This document shows, in pieces, positions 1 to 10,350 of a DNA stretch of 64,000 bases. Location: the NCBI GenBank assembly GCA_949710005.1, contig OX453285.1:7549632-7613631 (forward strand). Direction: 5' to 3'. The first letter of the stretch is position 1, and each line of letters begins with the position of its first letter. Source of the DNA: Ricordea florida. Lineage: Eukaryota > Cnidaria > Anthozoa > Corallimorpharia > Ricordeidae. Made by a program: the position numbers and the translations under genes. The notes under the pieces were generated by a model that was not told the origin of the DNA, ran no database searches, and saw only the letters and a program-made list of their open reading frames with translations.

Positions 1-1337
1 TTGAAGACGGAACGTTTCCTAAGTACAAAAATTATGGATTTCTTCAACAAAAACTGACAGTTATTGCTCGAAATGAACAAGCCCTGACTGAAAAATATTC
101 CCGAAATAAAATTCTTTGAGGAAAAAATAAACTTCCTCGCTGCAGTAAACTATATCTACACCAGCTACGCTCTATTTTCATCGCCGGATTTTATTACATG
201 GCGACGACACTTGGTCATATGAACAATTGTGGAGTGATAAAAAATGTGGATCGGATAAAAAAGTTGAAATAACTTGTCTGGTTCTCGAATATGAAGCGCA
301 ACTACTGCGACGAGCTGCCTGATTCATGACCTCTTACGAACTCGGGCGCTGGCTAATCTTCGAAGATGTCGTCTAGTTGCTTCTCTGAAACTGTCGAGTA
401 GCTGTTGATGGAATTCATATTCTTTTCTTCCGAAAAGTAGGAAACGTGTAGAGTTTTCACATGTTCTTCTGACGACATTATTTTCCCACGGCGTTCAGGT
501 CAGTCCTGGTTTTGTTTACCGTGTTACGGTTTTTGTTTGTCGAGGTGAATTCGCGTATCCCAGCGTTGAATTGGGTTCTGCAAGTGATTGTATATGAAAG
601 ACCATATATTTTAACTGCGGAGTTATATGTAATGAGATTGATTGATCATCGTAGTTATGTACACAACTTAAGCAGCTGTGAAATTAAAGCCTGGAAAAAA
701 ATCGGGTTCTGTTGCCTGCGCCAGAAACACGACTTCGTCTATCGGTGCAGTAGTCCGCCAAAATAATTCATTATCCTTGGCAAAATTTAACTAAATTTAT
801 CAAATGCCTCATGCATCAACTAATATTTTTCATTTGAAAAATATGTTAGATAATAAATCTCTTAAAAGATGTTTTGTTTCATAATATCGCTGAGTATTTT
901 TACTCGTTCTTTGTATTTTAACTCGCACTGCGGACTCGTCGAAATACAGCTCAACTCGTAAAAATACTCTGCGATACTACACGCCAAAACATCTAATAAG
1001 ATATATTTTTTCGATGTACTTGGGTGATAAAGTAGAGTACAGTACTGTGCAGTACAGCCCTATCAGAATAACGAATTCAATTTATAACCTTTCTTTTCCT
1101 GCTATGCACTATTCGGTGCCATCCAAAAATGGATTACTTAATAATTATTCGGCTCTGATCCTAAAAGCGTTCTTTTTGTGTGTTTCCATTCCCCATCCAC
1201 GCACCATCACTTCCAAAGAGACTAACCTCGTTGTCCTTGAACATTACAATCTGGCTCTAATTCTTGGCATTTTTTATCAGTGGTGCAATTACCACATGGA
1301 TTCCTCAGAGCATTATTTTCATACTTTTTTTATGTAG
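1..1337. other. Unassigned, probably intronic sequence
   Basis: No coding homology, RNA gene or clear repeat is recognised. The stretch is AT-rich and ends in a pyrimidine tract plus TAG that serves as the acceptor of the first recognisable host exon. Short open frames here lack any family signature. Confidence 0.4.
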
Positions 1338-1535
1338 GGCCATATAAGCTTGTTGTTGGCGTCCCGTCAAGATTAGAAGACGTTATTGATTATGCCGATT
1401 ACAAGAAGGAGGCTACCGTGGAGTCCACAGTTGATGAGATAACGTTGGAAGACGAGCCTGACATAGAAGATATAGAAGACATCATTTCCGGGAGCATAAC
1501 TCTTAATACCAGCCAGTTATTCGTACTTTCAGCTG
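1338..1535 (+). CDS. Host VWD/EGF gene, exon A (acidic segment)
   Basis: The open frame is bounded by a TATGTAG acceptor and a CTG|GTAAGC donor. It starts and ends in phase 1, which fits the next exon. It encodes about 66 residues, including an acidic stretch rich in Asp/Glu (DEITLEDEPDIEDIEDI). No domain is recognised. It is assigned to the host extracellular gene by strand and by the unbroken phase chain of the next exons. Confidence 0.5.
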
Positions 1536-2110
1536 GTAAGCGAACAACAAACCGCTGTTGTGTCAAGTTTATTTCACGAACTCACAAGACATGCTTTGAA
1601 CTCCTGTGAAAACAATAGGTCCGCAAAGCACGCCGGGTAAACTGGAGTCACGTGGTGATAGAAAAGTTAAAATGTTGTCTCGATATCGGAATAATATGGT
1701 TACAAGTGGTTGACTTTTTTCACTTTTTATAGTTTCATTGAAGTCAGTGAACTTAGAGTTGAGGAAAAGAAAAGAAAAATAGTCCAATTAAACTAGTTAT
1801 TAGTCTATTTTTATATCAACGTCGTACTTCGCAATGCATCGGGCTGAAATATTTTGTATCGTACTCGCATATCGAGCGATTGAACCTAACTTTCAATAGC
1901 CCTGGTACTTTTTAAGTCAATTTTGGAAACCTGGCCACCGAAATATTGAAGCCAGTGTATAGGCAGCTTTTGATTGCTGTCTATACACTGCGATATACGT
2001 TAAAATTGCAGTGTACAAAGACATTCAGAGTAAATCTAATTTCAGTGGCGATGTGTATGACTCCTCCATACTGGTTGTTTTTTTTGTTTGTTTCTCTTTT
2101 TGTTTTTTAG

Positions 2111-2351
2111 AAGCACCGATTTACAAATGTCTTGGACACACTTATGAAATCGAAAATGGACTTGTACACTCATTTTACTTGGTAATAGAGAAGAAAAACT
2201 TGACGAATCTACAAATCGGCGACATTTTAGTGTCAAACACTAGCCAGGGTTGGATTGAAACCGTTGAGAGAGTCAGTGATACTCCAAATGCAGTCTACAT
2301 AGAAACAAAGCTGCAGCGATGCGGTGAAAACTCGGAGTGGCCGAACGAAAG
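2111..2351 (+). CDS. Host VWD/EGF gene, exon B
   Basis: Bounded by TTTTTTAG and AAAG|GTATGC; phase 1 in, phase 2 out. It encodes about 80 residues (YKCLGHTYEIENGLVHSFYL onward) with two Cys and an N-glycosylation-type NLT and NTS, consistent with an extracellular protein. The domain family is not recognised. Confidence 0.55.
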
Positions 2352-2454
2352 GTATGCTGACCAATGGAAAGCGTCATAACCTTCAAAGGATGCCAGGATT
2401 TGCATAGTTTCATTGCGGAAAAAGGAAACAACAACAAAAAAAGAAAATACCAAA

Positions 2455-2455
<1 letters not shown>

Positions 2456-2514
<59 letters not shown>

Positions 2515-2515
2515 T
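2456..2515. repeat. (AC)n microsatellite followed by poly-A
   Basis: About 18 AC dinucleotides followed by a run of about 20 A, within the intron after exon B. Confidence 0.95.
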
Positions 2516-3128
2516 ACGTTTACAGAAACCTGGAAGACTATTGGCTTCACTTAGGATGCATGATTAACAGGCGTGTGTTTCTCGAAAGACCCGAGAAACT
2601 ATATCAGCAATCGTTGTACAAACGTGTCCTTGATTTTGTGGCAGAAGAACTTCTTGGTGAAGACGTTCTCATGCTACAACGTTTCAAAAGCAGAAACATT
2701 CTTCTCTGTTACCAATTCATAATTCTCTGTTACCAAACTACAGTACGATTTTTTGCGCCCGAATGTCCCGAAATATCTCGGGATTCCCAAGAAACGCTCG
2801 CCCGAACAGATGCACATTATTAGTTGATTATTTCTTGTGTTACTGAGCGTCAACTTTTATTTTTTGTTGTTGGGAAATAGACTTTCAAAGAATGCACGCA
2901 AATTGTTTGCCTCAGGTTTTAACTGTAATATATCAAACACGAGATACAGTGTTTTATCACATATCAAACATCGAGAGGAGAGTTGAAAATACTACACACA
3001 GTGGAGTGTTTTGACAAAATTCGAGGTGTTTTATATGTCGTGAGACACATATCGAGTGTTGTGTATAGCTTCTCCAACGAAATTATTTAGAAGGAAAAAT
3101 TAGCTATGCAAAAACGAGCCGTGTTTCA

Positions 3129-3440
3129 TCAGATATCCAAACACCTCACGGTGCCTGATTTCCTTTGTCTTTCCTTTATGCATTATTAATGAGTTTGAGA
3201 AGTACTTTTCAGATATCCAAACACGTCACGGTGCTTGATTTCCTTTGTCTTTCCTTTATTCATTATTGATGAGATTGAGAAGTAATCCAGATATCCAAGC
3301 ACGTCACAGTGCTTGATTTCCTTTGTCTTTCCTTTATGCATTATTGATGAGTTTGAGAAGAAGTTTTCAGATATCCAAACACGTCACGGTGCTTGATTTC
3401 CTTTGTCTTTCCTTTATACATTATTGATGAGTTTGAGAAT
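3129..3440. repeat. Tandem repeat, about 80-bp unit, 4 copies
   Basis: Four copies beginning CAGATATCCAA(A/G)CAC at about 3129, 3211, 3288 and 3367, each running through GCTTGATTTCCTTTGTC to TTTGAGAA. Diverged single copies occur near 16,560 and 33,840, so this is a dispersed repeat that has expanded locally. Confidence 0.85.
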
Positions 3441-3598
3441 TGTATGCATATATATGGTAAGGAGAGAGATGAAGATGTCAGATACTACAGTGACATCTCC
3501 AGTAAGCAGCCCCCCCTCAGGGCGAAGGTTTCATAGAGATTAATCAGAAACTATCATAATCCTGCAGGGTGGCAAGGGACATTGTCCACGAACAACAC

Positions 3599-3965
3599 GA
3601 TTTTCCTGTTCTATAGTTCAAATTGTTTGTTAAGTATGGACAATTTCTTGATTTCTTGATTTGTAAGGATAAAGCCAAACTACGTGCATCAAACTCTTTG
3701 TAGCTGAGGTGAAAACGATTGAAAACTTCTCATCAGGACGGCCAAAAGTTGATGATTTATCCCAAATTGCACTCGAAATCATGTGATTACCTATACAAAT
3801 TGTTCAAATTGTTTGTTAAGTATGGACAATTTCTTGATTCCGAAATTGAAACAGTTGTAAGGACAAAGCCAACCCAAGTGTATCAAACTCTCTTTGTAGC
3901 CGAGGTGCAAACGATTGAAAAATTCTCATCAGGAAAACCAAAGACGGGACGGGACGGGACGGGAC
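3599..3965 (+). repeat. Diverged duplication of about 150 bp; coding-like
   Basis: Two related segments (about 3610-3745 and 3805-3940) share TTGTTTGTTAAGTATGGACA and TCATCAGGA. The second has an open frame (LYKLFKLFVKYGQFLDSEIE) that may derive from a transposable element or gene fragment. It ends in a GGGAC pentamer repeat at 3946-3965. Function is not recognised. Confidence 0.5.
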
Positions 3966-4197
3966 GTCTTGGCAGCTTTAAAGAGGTGGCCACTTTTAAA
4001 ATAGAGATTTAACTTACAAGACTCGTATGCAGTTGTTTCTGGGCTTTGATTACTGACCAGTTATTTATACGTGACCGCTTAATGTAGGTTCTACTATTTT
4101 CAGTTTCGTAAATCCATGTACGAACACTAATTCTTAAATCAGACTTAAGGTAATATTTACGTTAACAGTGGAATTTTCGTCGTTTGAAACTCTTTAG

Positions 4198-4354
4198 ATT
4201 TACGCAAAGCAGAAAACACTTTTCCACTTCTGCATTTTGTACCGGTGGAGATAACAACCCTGGAATGATCATCTCATCAAATGACGCAAGTGGTTCACAT
4301 TTTGCCGTAAACGACTCCATTGTAGGAAGAGCAAGTGACGGATTCATTGCTAAG
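4198..4354 (+). CDS. Host VWD/EGF gene, exon C
   Basis: Acceptor CTCTTTAG, donor CTAAG|GTAGTG; phase 2 in (matching exon B) and phase 0 out. It encodes about 52 residues (FCTGGDNNPGMIISSNDASG region) without recognised catalytic motifs. Confidence 0.5.
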
Positions 4355-4535
4355 GTAGTGTATCCTATATTTGCGCCAGAACAGAGCTATCCTACGTTGT
4401 ATAAAGAGATTTCGTTCTAGGGAAACTGCGACGGTGGAAAATTAAATACCAAGACACCAATTAGATCAATCAATAGAAACTGTGAGATAACAGGATAGCA
4501 GACTTTTTGAGCGTTATCTCCTCGTACCTCCAAAG

Positions 4536-4721
4536 GTTGTGCAGGTGCATCCAAGAGAAGATTTCACTGTTATAGAAGTTGTTTCAGCAAGTGTGGGAGA
4601 AAGTAGGTCGATAACAACGGGAGTGGAAGTAAACAAACTTGTCAGTCAGCACAGGCGAACACGACGTTCAACAGACAGATACACCAGAGATGTTTCATTT
4701 TATAAATATGCAAGACAGAAG
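4536..4721 (+). CDS. Host VWD/EGF gene, exon D
   Basis: Acceptor CCAAAG, donor AGAAG|GTGAGA; phase 0 to 0, exactly 62 codons. It includes a dibasic RRTRRSTDR stretch that could be a furin-like cleavage site (inference). No domain is recognised. Confidence 0.5.
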
Positions 4722-5180
4722 GTGAGAAAATTATACAGAGCCTTACTGAAAGTCAATCTGTACGTGTAAAGCCAATGCGTTGTTTCCGTTTAACCCACTG
4801 CTTACTCTATAGAGAGAAATGGGATAAATCTGATATTGACCCTAATTAGCTGCATCAATGTTCATGATAGCTATCACGAAGTGTGCTAAATCAGTAAAAT
4901 TTTAGCTAAGCAAGTGAAATTCTGAGCACACTGAAAACATTTGGAAAACCATCCCCTTTTACCAGGAGCCCATCAAGATTGATGCGTTCCTGCTTTTACA
5001 TGTGAGTCTTGCCTGCTATTTTCTATATGTATTTGTCAATTTGAGTTGTGACTTGGTTGTCGAGCATAGTACAGCCAACTGTAGCCATCTTTGAAGTCTA
5101 GTTTTGACCGCTAATCTTTCTTTTTCACCGGAAACAGGTGTAACATGACAATATTTTTATGTTTTGTTTTCTGTTTCAAG

Positions 5181-5359
5181 ATCTTGTCATCTTATGGCTT
5201 ATCAGTAGAGGGTGGTCTTACACTTTCCTTTGGTATCGAAGTTTTTGTGGAAATTGAAAAGGAAGAGGTTACAAGAGAAGTTAAGGACGCATCGGTTGGC
5301 CTGATCATACGAGGATCCTTGAAACTTCAAGTAGATTTTAAAGTATCCGACAGTCTCAG
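5181..5359 (+). CDS. Host VWD/EGF gene, exon E
   Basis: Acceptor CTGTTTCAAG, donor CTCAG|GTTTGC; phase 0 in and 2 out. It encodes alternating hydrophobic/polar strands (GLTLSFGIEVFVEIEKEEV), like a beta-rich extracellular module. Exons F-H have a similar texture. Confidence 0.5.
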
Positions 5360-5650
5360 GTTTGCATCTCTGAGTAATCAGCAGTTGATTAATTATTCTT
5401 ATAATAAGCTACCTTGTCGTGGGGGCCGTGTTTTCACGAGCGGTTTATCAGGTCGCTTAGCGAGTGACAACCGAAAATAGCGTGAAAACAGTTGTTTAAG
5501 CGAGTAGGGAAATTGCAATAGAATTCTGATTAAGCCAACAAACAAGGTAGCTTATGCGACTCAGCAATCCATTTCCACTAATAAGGAGCCACTTGCGGTG
5601 CCAAATTCGACAGGCTGTCACATTGAAAGTGTTCAGTTGTATTTTTGTGC

Positions 5651-5887
5651 TTATCTCTTCTCCACTGGAATCGCTCGTGGTATGTTTGTATCTTGTCTTG
5701 CTAGATGTGGCCTAACTAAATTACAAACAGCCCGAAAAGTTTTCCTTGACAAACGGAAATGTTCCCGCCATATGGCATCTTTATGCCGGCTTAAAACCTT
5801 ATGCTCGAACCAGAATTGTGGCCTTTCAAGAACCCAGGCGAGCATTTTACGATTTTTCTTATGTAACTGGAAAAAAGCACTCCTCAC
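5651..5887 (-). pseudogene. PIF/Harbinger transposase N-terminal fragment
   Basis: The minus-strand frame contains FWFEHKV, the FRLSRKTFRAVCNLVRPHL helix and the RQDT..PRAIPVEKR block, in the order typical of Harbinger (DDE_Tnp_4) transposases. The catalytic DDE part is absent, so this is a truncated relic inside a host intron. Confidence 0.7.
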
Positions 5888-6009
5888 TTTCTTTTCCTCC
5901 AGCTCCTAATTGGGGGCAATCCCAGCCTTTGTTGAAATCAGTTCCTCCGTTGGATGAAAATCAAGCGCATAGACACAGAAATCAAAAGAAGGAGGGCATA
6001 CCACTGGAA

Positions 6010-6400
6010 AAATTAACCATTTCCATATGGAAGAAACATGGTTTTAGTGTGGTTTTTGTTTCGTTTTTAAAAAAGTGCCTTTTTCCAAAGTGGGATATTC
6101 TGCAATTCTGTGTTTGGATTTGCGATTTTCCAAAGGTGGAAAATATTTTCAAACAAAATTTAAGAGAACATGGAAAATGTAATTTCCAATTTTGGGTTTG
6201 TAAACATCCGCAAAGGGAATTTCTATTTGCCAAAGTTGGAAAATCCGTATCTCCATTTTTGGTTAACTACTTATCCAAAAGCAAAATTTCGTATTTCACA
6301 AGAAGGAATAATGCAGTGGAAAATTGATTTCCAAACTTGGATTCACAAAGGCCAAAGGTGGAATGTCTATTTTCCAAATGTGAATACTTAAGTTGAAAAT
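6010..6400. repeat. Degenerate repeats with TTTCCAAA / TGGAAA boxes
   Basis: Palindromic TTTCCAAA...TGGAAA boxes recur every few tens of bases. The open frames across this stretch look like by-products of the repeat rather than genes. Confidence 0.5.
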
Positions 6401-7624
6401 TTCATATGATATCCATGCTTGGTTGATGAGCGTGAACAAAAATCAAATTAGGAAAGAAAAAGCTAAACTTCAAAATGTCCAAACCAAGCACATTAAATTA
6501 AAGGGTCTTAGGCAAATGGTGGCTTCAAAAATCGATTTAGGCAATGTTGTTGTATATGTTGTAGTTCAAATTTATCCTTGGTTCAAATTTTATTTTCCTT
6601 TGTTTCAATCTCATTATCATACATTACCATACCAAAAAACAAAGGAAAACAAAATTTAAACCAAGGATAAAATTGAACTGCAACATATGCACTGTATGAA
6701 ATATTTCATTTATTTGTAGTGCGATTAGGGATGTAAGTGTAGATTTGACACTTGCAGAACGGGCCATTTCTGAGTTGCTGTTTGCCTCGGTTTCGGAGTG
6801 AGTCTTGGTGCTCAGCTACTGAAAGGGAAATGAGTTTGCTTTGCATAAGAATACGCAACTAATTTCCATTTGAATGGCTGTGCACCAGAACTCGCTTTGA
6901 AACCGAGATATGCAGCAACTCGGAAATTGGCTATTAAGGCTTTCACTCCCAAGACGTGATCAGCATTGAACTTCTCCATACAAGAACAGAGTAATGTGTC
7001 GCTCACTGTTGATGAGAATCACAGAAATGATCAACTCAGACATCACGAATTGATCAGACACCCAATTCTCCAAACTTAAAACCAAACGTATGAGAGTGGC
7101 TTATGAGAATTGCTATTCATATCTTGGAAATTAAGCACTTGCTTAAAAGCCTGGAAAAAGAACATCAAATTTTTTTTGAGTTTAAAAAGCAGTTTCCCCG
7201 TCTACGCGCGTTGTTGAGAATCTCTAATCCGTGGTGTAAGTTACGAACCCTATTTTTCCTGATAGATTTATGGCCCGCTTCGCTTTTGGGCCATAAATTC
7301 GAGTGAAAAAAAAATGGTCTGCAACTTAACAACATGGACCTTGAACAAGGCGGATGGTACAATTTCCATGATTTCCGTCAATACAAGAAGTCAAACACAT
7401 TTGAAAGATATTGTACATTTTCTGTAGTAGAACACTCTATAAGTAAAGGGCGGGGAGGAAGAATTTTTGTAACACGCTCCTGTGAAAGACCAATATCATC
7501 TGCTTTCAAATCATACCGGATAAGTTAACTGTTGATTGAAGTTTAGTCCGCGAGTTCAGGTTGGAAAGAGGTTTCTTAGAAGTAGCGAAATTCCAGTCTT
7601 CTTTTATTTGTCTTGTAGCTATAG
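6401..7624. other. Intronic sequence without recognised gene
   Basis: Only a short palindrome around 7266-7296 (TTTATGGCCC ... GGGCCATAAA) stands out. No coding family is recognised. Confidence 0.4.
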
Positions 7625-7748
7625 CAGGAGTGCAAATGTGATGAGGAAAAAGCAACTTGGAAAGAACATTTACATCAAAATTGCTATGATCAGGATCCCA
7701 GCAGGAATTTTTCTTTCGATGACTGGCAGCGTAACCGCATCGGTATCA
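7625..7748 (+). CDS. Host VWD/EGF gene, exon F
   Basis: Phase 2 in (matching exon E) and phase 0 out, ending ATCA|GTAAGT. The acceptor is a tandem TAGCAG (NAGNAG) site, so the exon may start at 7625 or 7628 in the same frame. It encodes a beta-strand-like segment (IRIPAGIFLSMTGSVTASV). The next recognised exon starts in phase 1, so at least one exon between 7.8 and 16.7 kb was missed. Confidence 0.5.
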
Positions 7749-7945
7749 GTAAGTTATCAGTTCATTTTATTTACTAAGTGCGTGGTCAAGATAGTGGCAT
7801 ATTGGTCAAGTGTTTTCCTTGTTGTTTTGCGTTTTTTTTTTTTTTTATCTTTTTATTCCGAGACAAAAATTGAGGAAACAAAAACGGCACGAAAAAAAAA
7901 GAACAAAACTAATATCCAGCCAACTAGACCCAACAAGCTTGGTCA

Positions 7946-8408
7946 TTAAGGCCTGGTTTTCACTACTACGCAAGCATAAGCAAATAAAAACAGAGAAAAA
8001 CGTGGCCTGAGGGGCTTTACAAGACAAAAGAACGGTGATTTTCTTTGTTTGTTCTTTTGTCTTTACTTTCCTTATGCTTGGTCTTTCATGAAATAAACTG
8101 ACAAGTCTTTACAAGACTCAGAACCATGCAGTAAAATATTGTGAATTTAAATTGAGTAGAGATATAGAAAAGAATCCTCCATTGTATATTGACCCTAGCT
8201 AGATAGTTGCAGCACCTTATAGTCAGACAAAAGAACGGTGATTTTCTTTGTTTGTTCTTTTGTCTTTACTTTCCTTATGCTTGGTCTTATGTCGATGTCT
8301 TATGCTTATGTCAATGTCTTATGTCATACGCTTTACTTCATTCCTTTGTGTTCTCCTTTGTTTTCTGCTAATCCTTATGCTTGCGTCGTAGTGTAAACCA
8401 GGCTTAAA
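7946..8408. mobile_element. MITE with TTAA target duplication
   Basis: Inverted ends GCCTGGTTTTCACTACTACG and the complement of CGTAGTGTAAACCAGGC are flanked by TTAA on both sides (7946-7949 and 8405-8408). A TTAA duplication is typical of piggyBac- or Kolobok-type elements. The interior carries a duplicated 64-bp hairpin segment and no transposase. Confidence 0.75.
8024..8287. repeat. 64-bp direct repeat split by a 137-bp segment copied at 10 kb
   Basis: A segment with arms GACAAAAGAAC / GTTCTTTTGTC occurs at about 8024-8087 and again at 8226-8287. Between them lies a 137-bp block (about 8090-8225) that recurs nearly identically at about 10,017-10,155. Confidence 0.85.
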
Positions 8409-8587
8409 GAATTTATTATATGGTCATTTTGTCTTATTTTGTTTTGCGGAACTAACGGGCAATCCCGAGCATGTAAGGTCAGCCTATCTTGCCGACTCTG
8501 GTAGCCAATCATCAGATCTCAGGATTCCCCTTACCTTGCCCGCTTGCGGAAGCAGACATGGAATAATTTAGGTTAACCTTTTTTATA

Positions 8588-8632
<45 letters not shown>
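8588..8632. repeat. (ATT)n microsatellite
   Basis: About 14 ATT trinucleotides. Confidence 0.95.
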
Positions 8633-8633
<1 letters not shown>

Positions 8634-9492
8634 TCGAGCTTCTTGTTGAAAACCCGAGTTATAAATTGGACTTCGTTATTGTCTTCGTTCTTGAGACCCA
8701 AAACGCAGTCTATCAAGTAAAGCGCACGCGCTGAGTATGCTTTCATGAAGTATTTACCCAGATAAGCTTCAAAGCACATGGCTATCATGGCGGCCAGAAA
8801 GATGCCCCGTGATTAAAGGGGAAATATGTCTTTTCACACGTTCAAACTACGTACAAAAGCACACACTATTCGTGGTAGACCCACACTTAAAGATGTCGAG
8901 TGTTTTCGGAACGTGTCCTCGGTGCGCGAACTTTACAAGTGTTGATTCCACTATCAACTTTACTCAAAACTCTTGAAACTCAACGATTTTAATACTTAAG
9001 CTCCTGGGTAAAACTCAGGATAAAATCTCCGATAACAATCGATCGACCACTTTCCAAACCAACTAGGTCACATGGTATAAAGTTATACATACTTAGTCTC
9101 TCGGATGTCACGCCATCCCTATAAAACGGTAACAACAACGAGAGATCAACTCGGTCAACGTACGAGCGAATACTTTTGAGTGAGCCTTCTATCGAGAACT
9201 GTGCTATATCAAATGAACTATCTACTGAACTGTCTAATGTAAGCTCAAAACCTATCCAAGAGCATCGTCGACTATCTAGACATGATCGTGAACCAAGTAG
9301 AATACCTATATTTGGAATACTATTTGGAATATCTTAAGGACAAGAGCAGAAAGGTTAGAATGTTTCTTTACGAACGTATTCCTTCAACTATACTCAAATT
9401 ATCTAAATTGTATTGTTATGTGAAAGCTAGAGAAGAAGAAAGCAAAGTTTACTTTGAAATGCGCTGAGAAATTTAATCATCGTACAAGAATG
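8633..9492. other. Intronic sequence without recognised gene
   Basis: Nothing recognisable beyond short palindromic words. The open frame at 9282-9467 has no family signature. Confidence 0.35.
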
Positions 9493-9981
9493 TTAAGAGC
9501 GAATGCACACAAAAATCGAGCAAGGTGCGGCCACAACTCAAAACCTAACCTACCCTTATTTTGAGTCTAAAGGAAGATTTTAGTGAGATTAAGAAGGTTT
9601 TGGGTTTAGATCGAATTTTGTGAGAAAATCGAGATTTTCGATTTCGACGGTTTGAGGCCTCAATTTACTGTCAAAACCGGACAACGTGAACGCTGCCTTA
9701 TGTGGTTAGTAGATGTTTTTTGCCGGTTCTAGCGCATCCCCTGGAACCCGGAACCAGGAAAAACCGCCCAAAACCATGAATAAATATAATATTCCAATGG
9801 CTGATCTTCTTGGTAAATTAATATGTTTGGTGATTATTCCATCCTTATCCAGATTAATTATTAATGGTTCCGTTAATCTCACTAAAATCTTCCTTTAGAC
9901 TCAAAATAAGGGTAAGTTAGGTTTTGAGTTGTGGCCGCGATTTATCGATTTTGCTCGATTTTTGTGTGCATTCACTCTTAA
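9493..9981. mobile_element. Inverted-repeat element carrying a capsid-gene fragment
   Basis: Inverted repeats of about 100 bp (9493-9592 and 9873-9981) begin TTAAGAG(C/T)GAATGCACAC and run through GAGTCTAAAGGAAGATTTTA. Between them, 9776-9871 is nearly identical in DNA to part of the capsid-like gene at 60.1 kb. The minus strand stays open for about 36 codons and keeps the INLPRRSAI core. It looks like a MITE-size non-autonomous element that captured, or was reduced from, a Polinton capsid gene. Confidence 0.75.
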
Positions 9982-10016
9982 AATGTATATTTAGTCAGTA
10001 TTTGTCATTGTTTTCA

Positions 10017-10155
10017 TGAAATAAACTGACAAGTCTTTACAAGACTCAGAACCATGCAGTAAAATATTGTGAATTTGAATTGAGTAGAGATATAGAAAAG
10101 AATCCTCCATTGTATATTGACCCTAGCTAGATAGCTGCAGCACCTTATAGTCAAG
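10017..10155. repeat. Second copy of the 137-bp direct repeat
   Basis: Nearly identical to about 8090-8225, beginning ATGAAATAAACTGACAAG and ending CACCTTATAGTCA. Confidence 0.9.
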
Positions 10156-10164
10156 GTTATTTAG

Positions 10165-10350
10165 TAAATAAACCCCTTCTGGCGGCTGGTATATCGGAGG
10201 ATAATGCCCGCGGCTGAGAGATTGTCCGAAAAATGAACAGTTGGCCGAGAAGCGAAGCTTCGAGGGCATATGTGAAATTTTGAGGACAATCTCTCAGCCA
10301 AGGGCATTATCCTCCGATATACCAGTAAGCCAGAAAGGGGTTTATTTATT
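10165..10350. repeat. Foldback (palindromic) element
   Basis: Long inverted arms AATAAACCCCTTCTGGC ... GCCAGAAAGGGGTTTATT enclose GGTATATCGGAGGATAAT and its complement. No coding content. Confidence 0.85.

Noticed and set aside
2413-2823. 136-residue frame through the (AC)n microsatellite
   Set aside because: Translation is mostly Thr-His repeats and poly-Lys; it is a by-product of the repeat.
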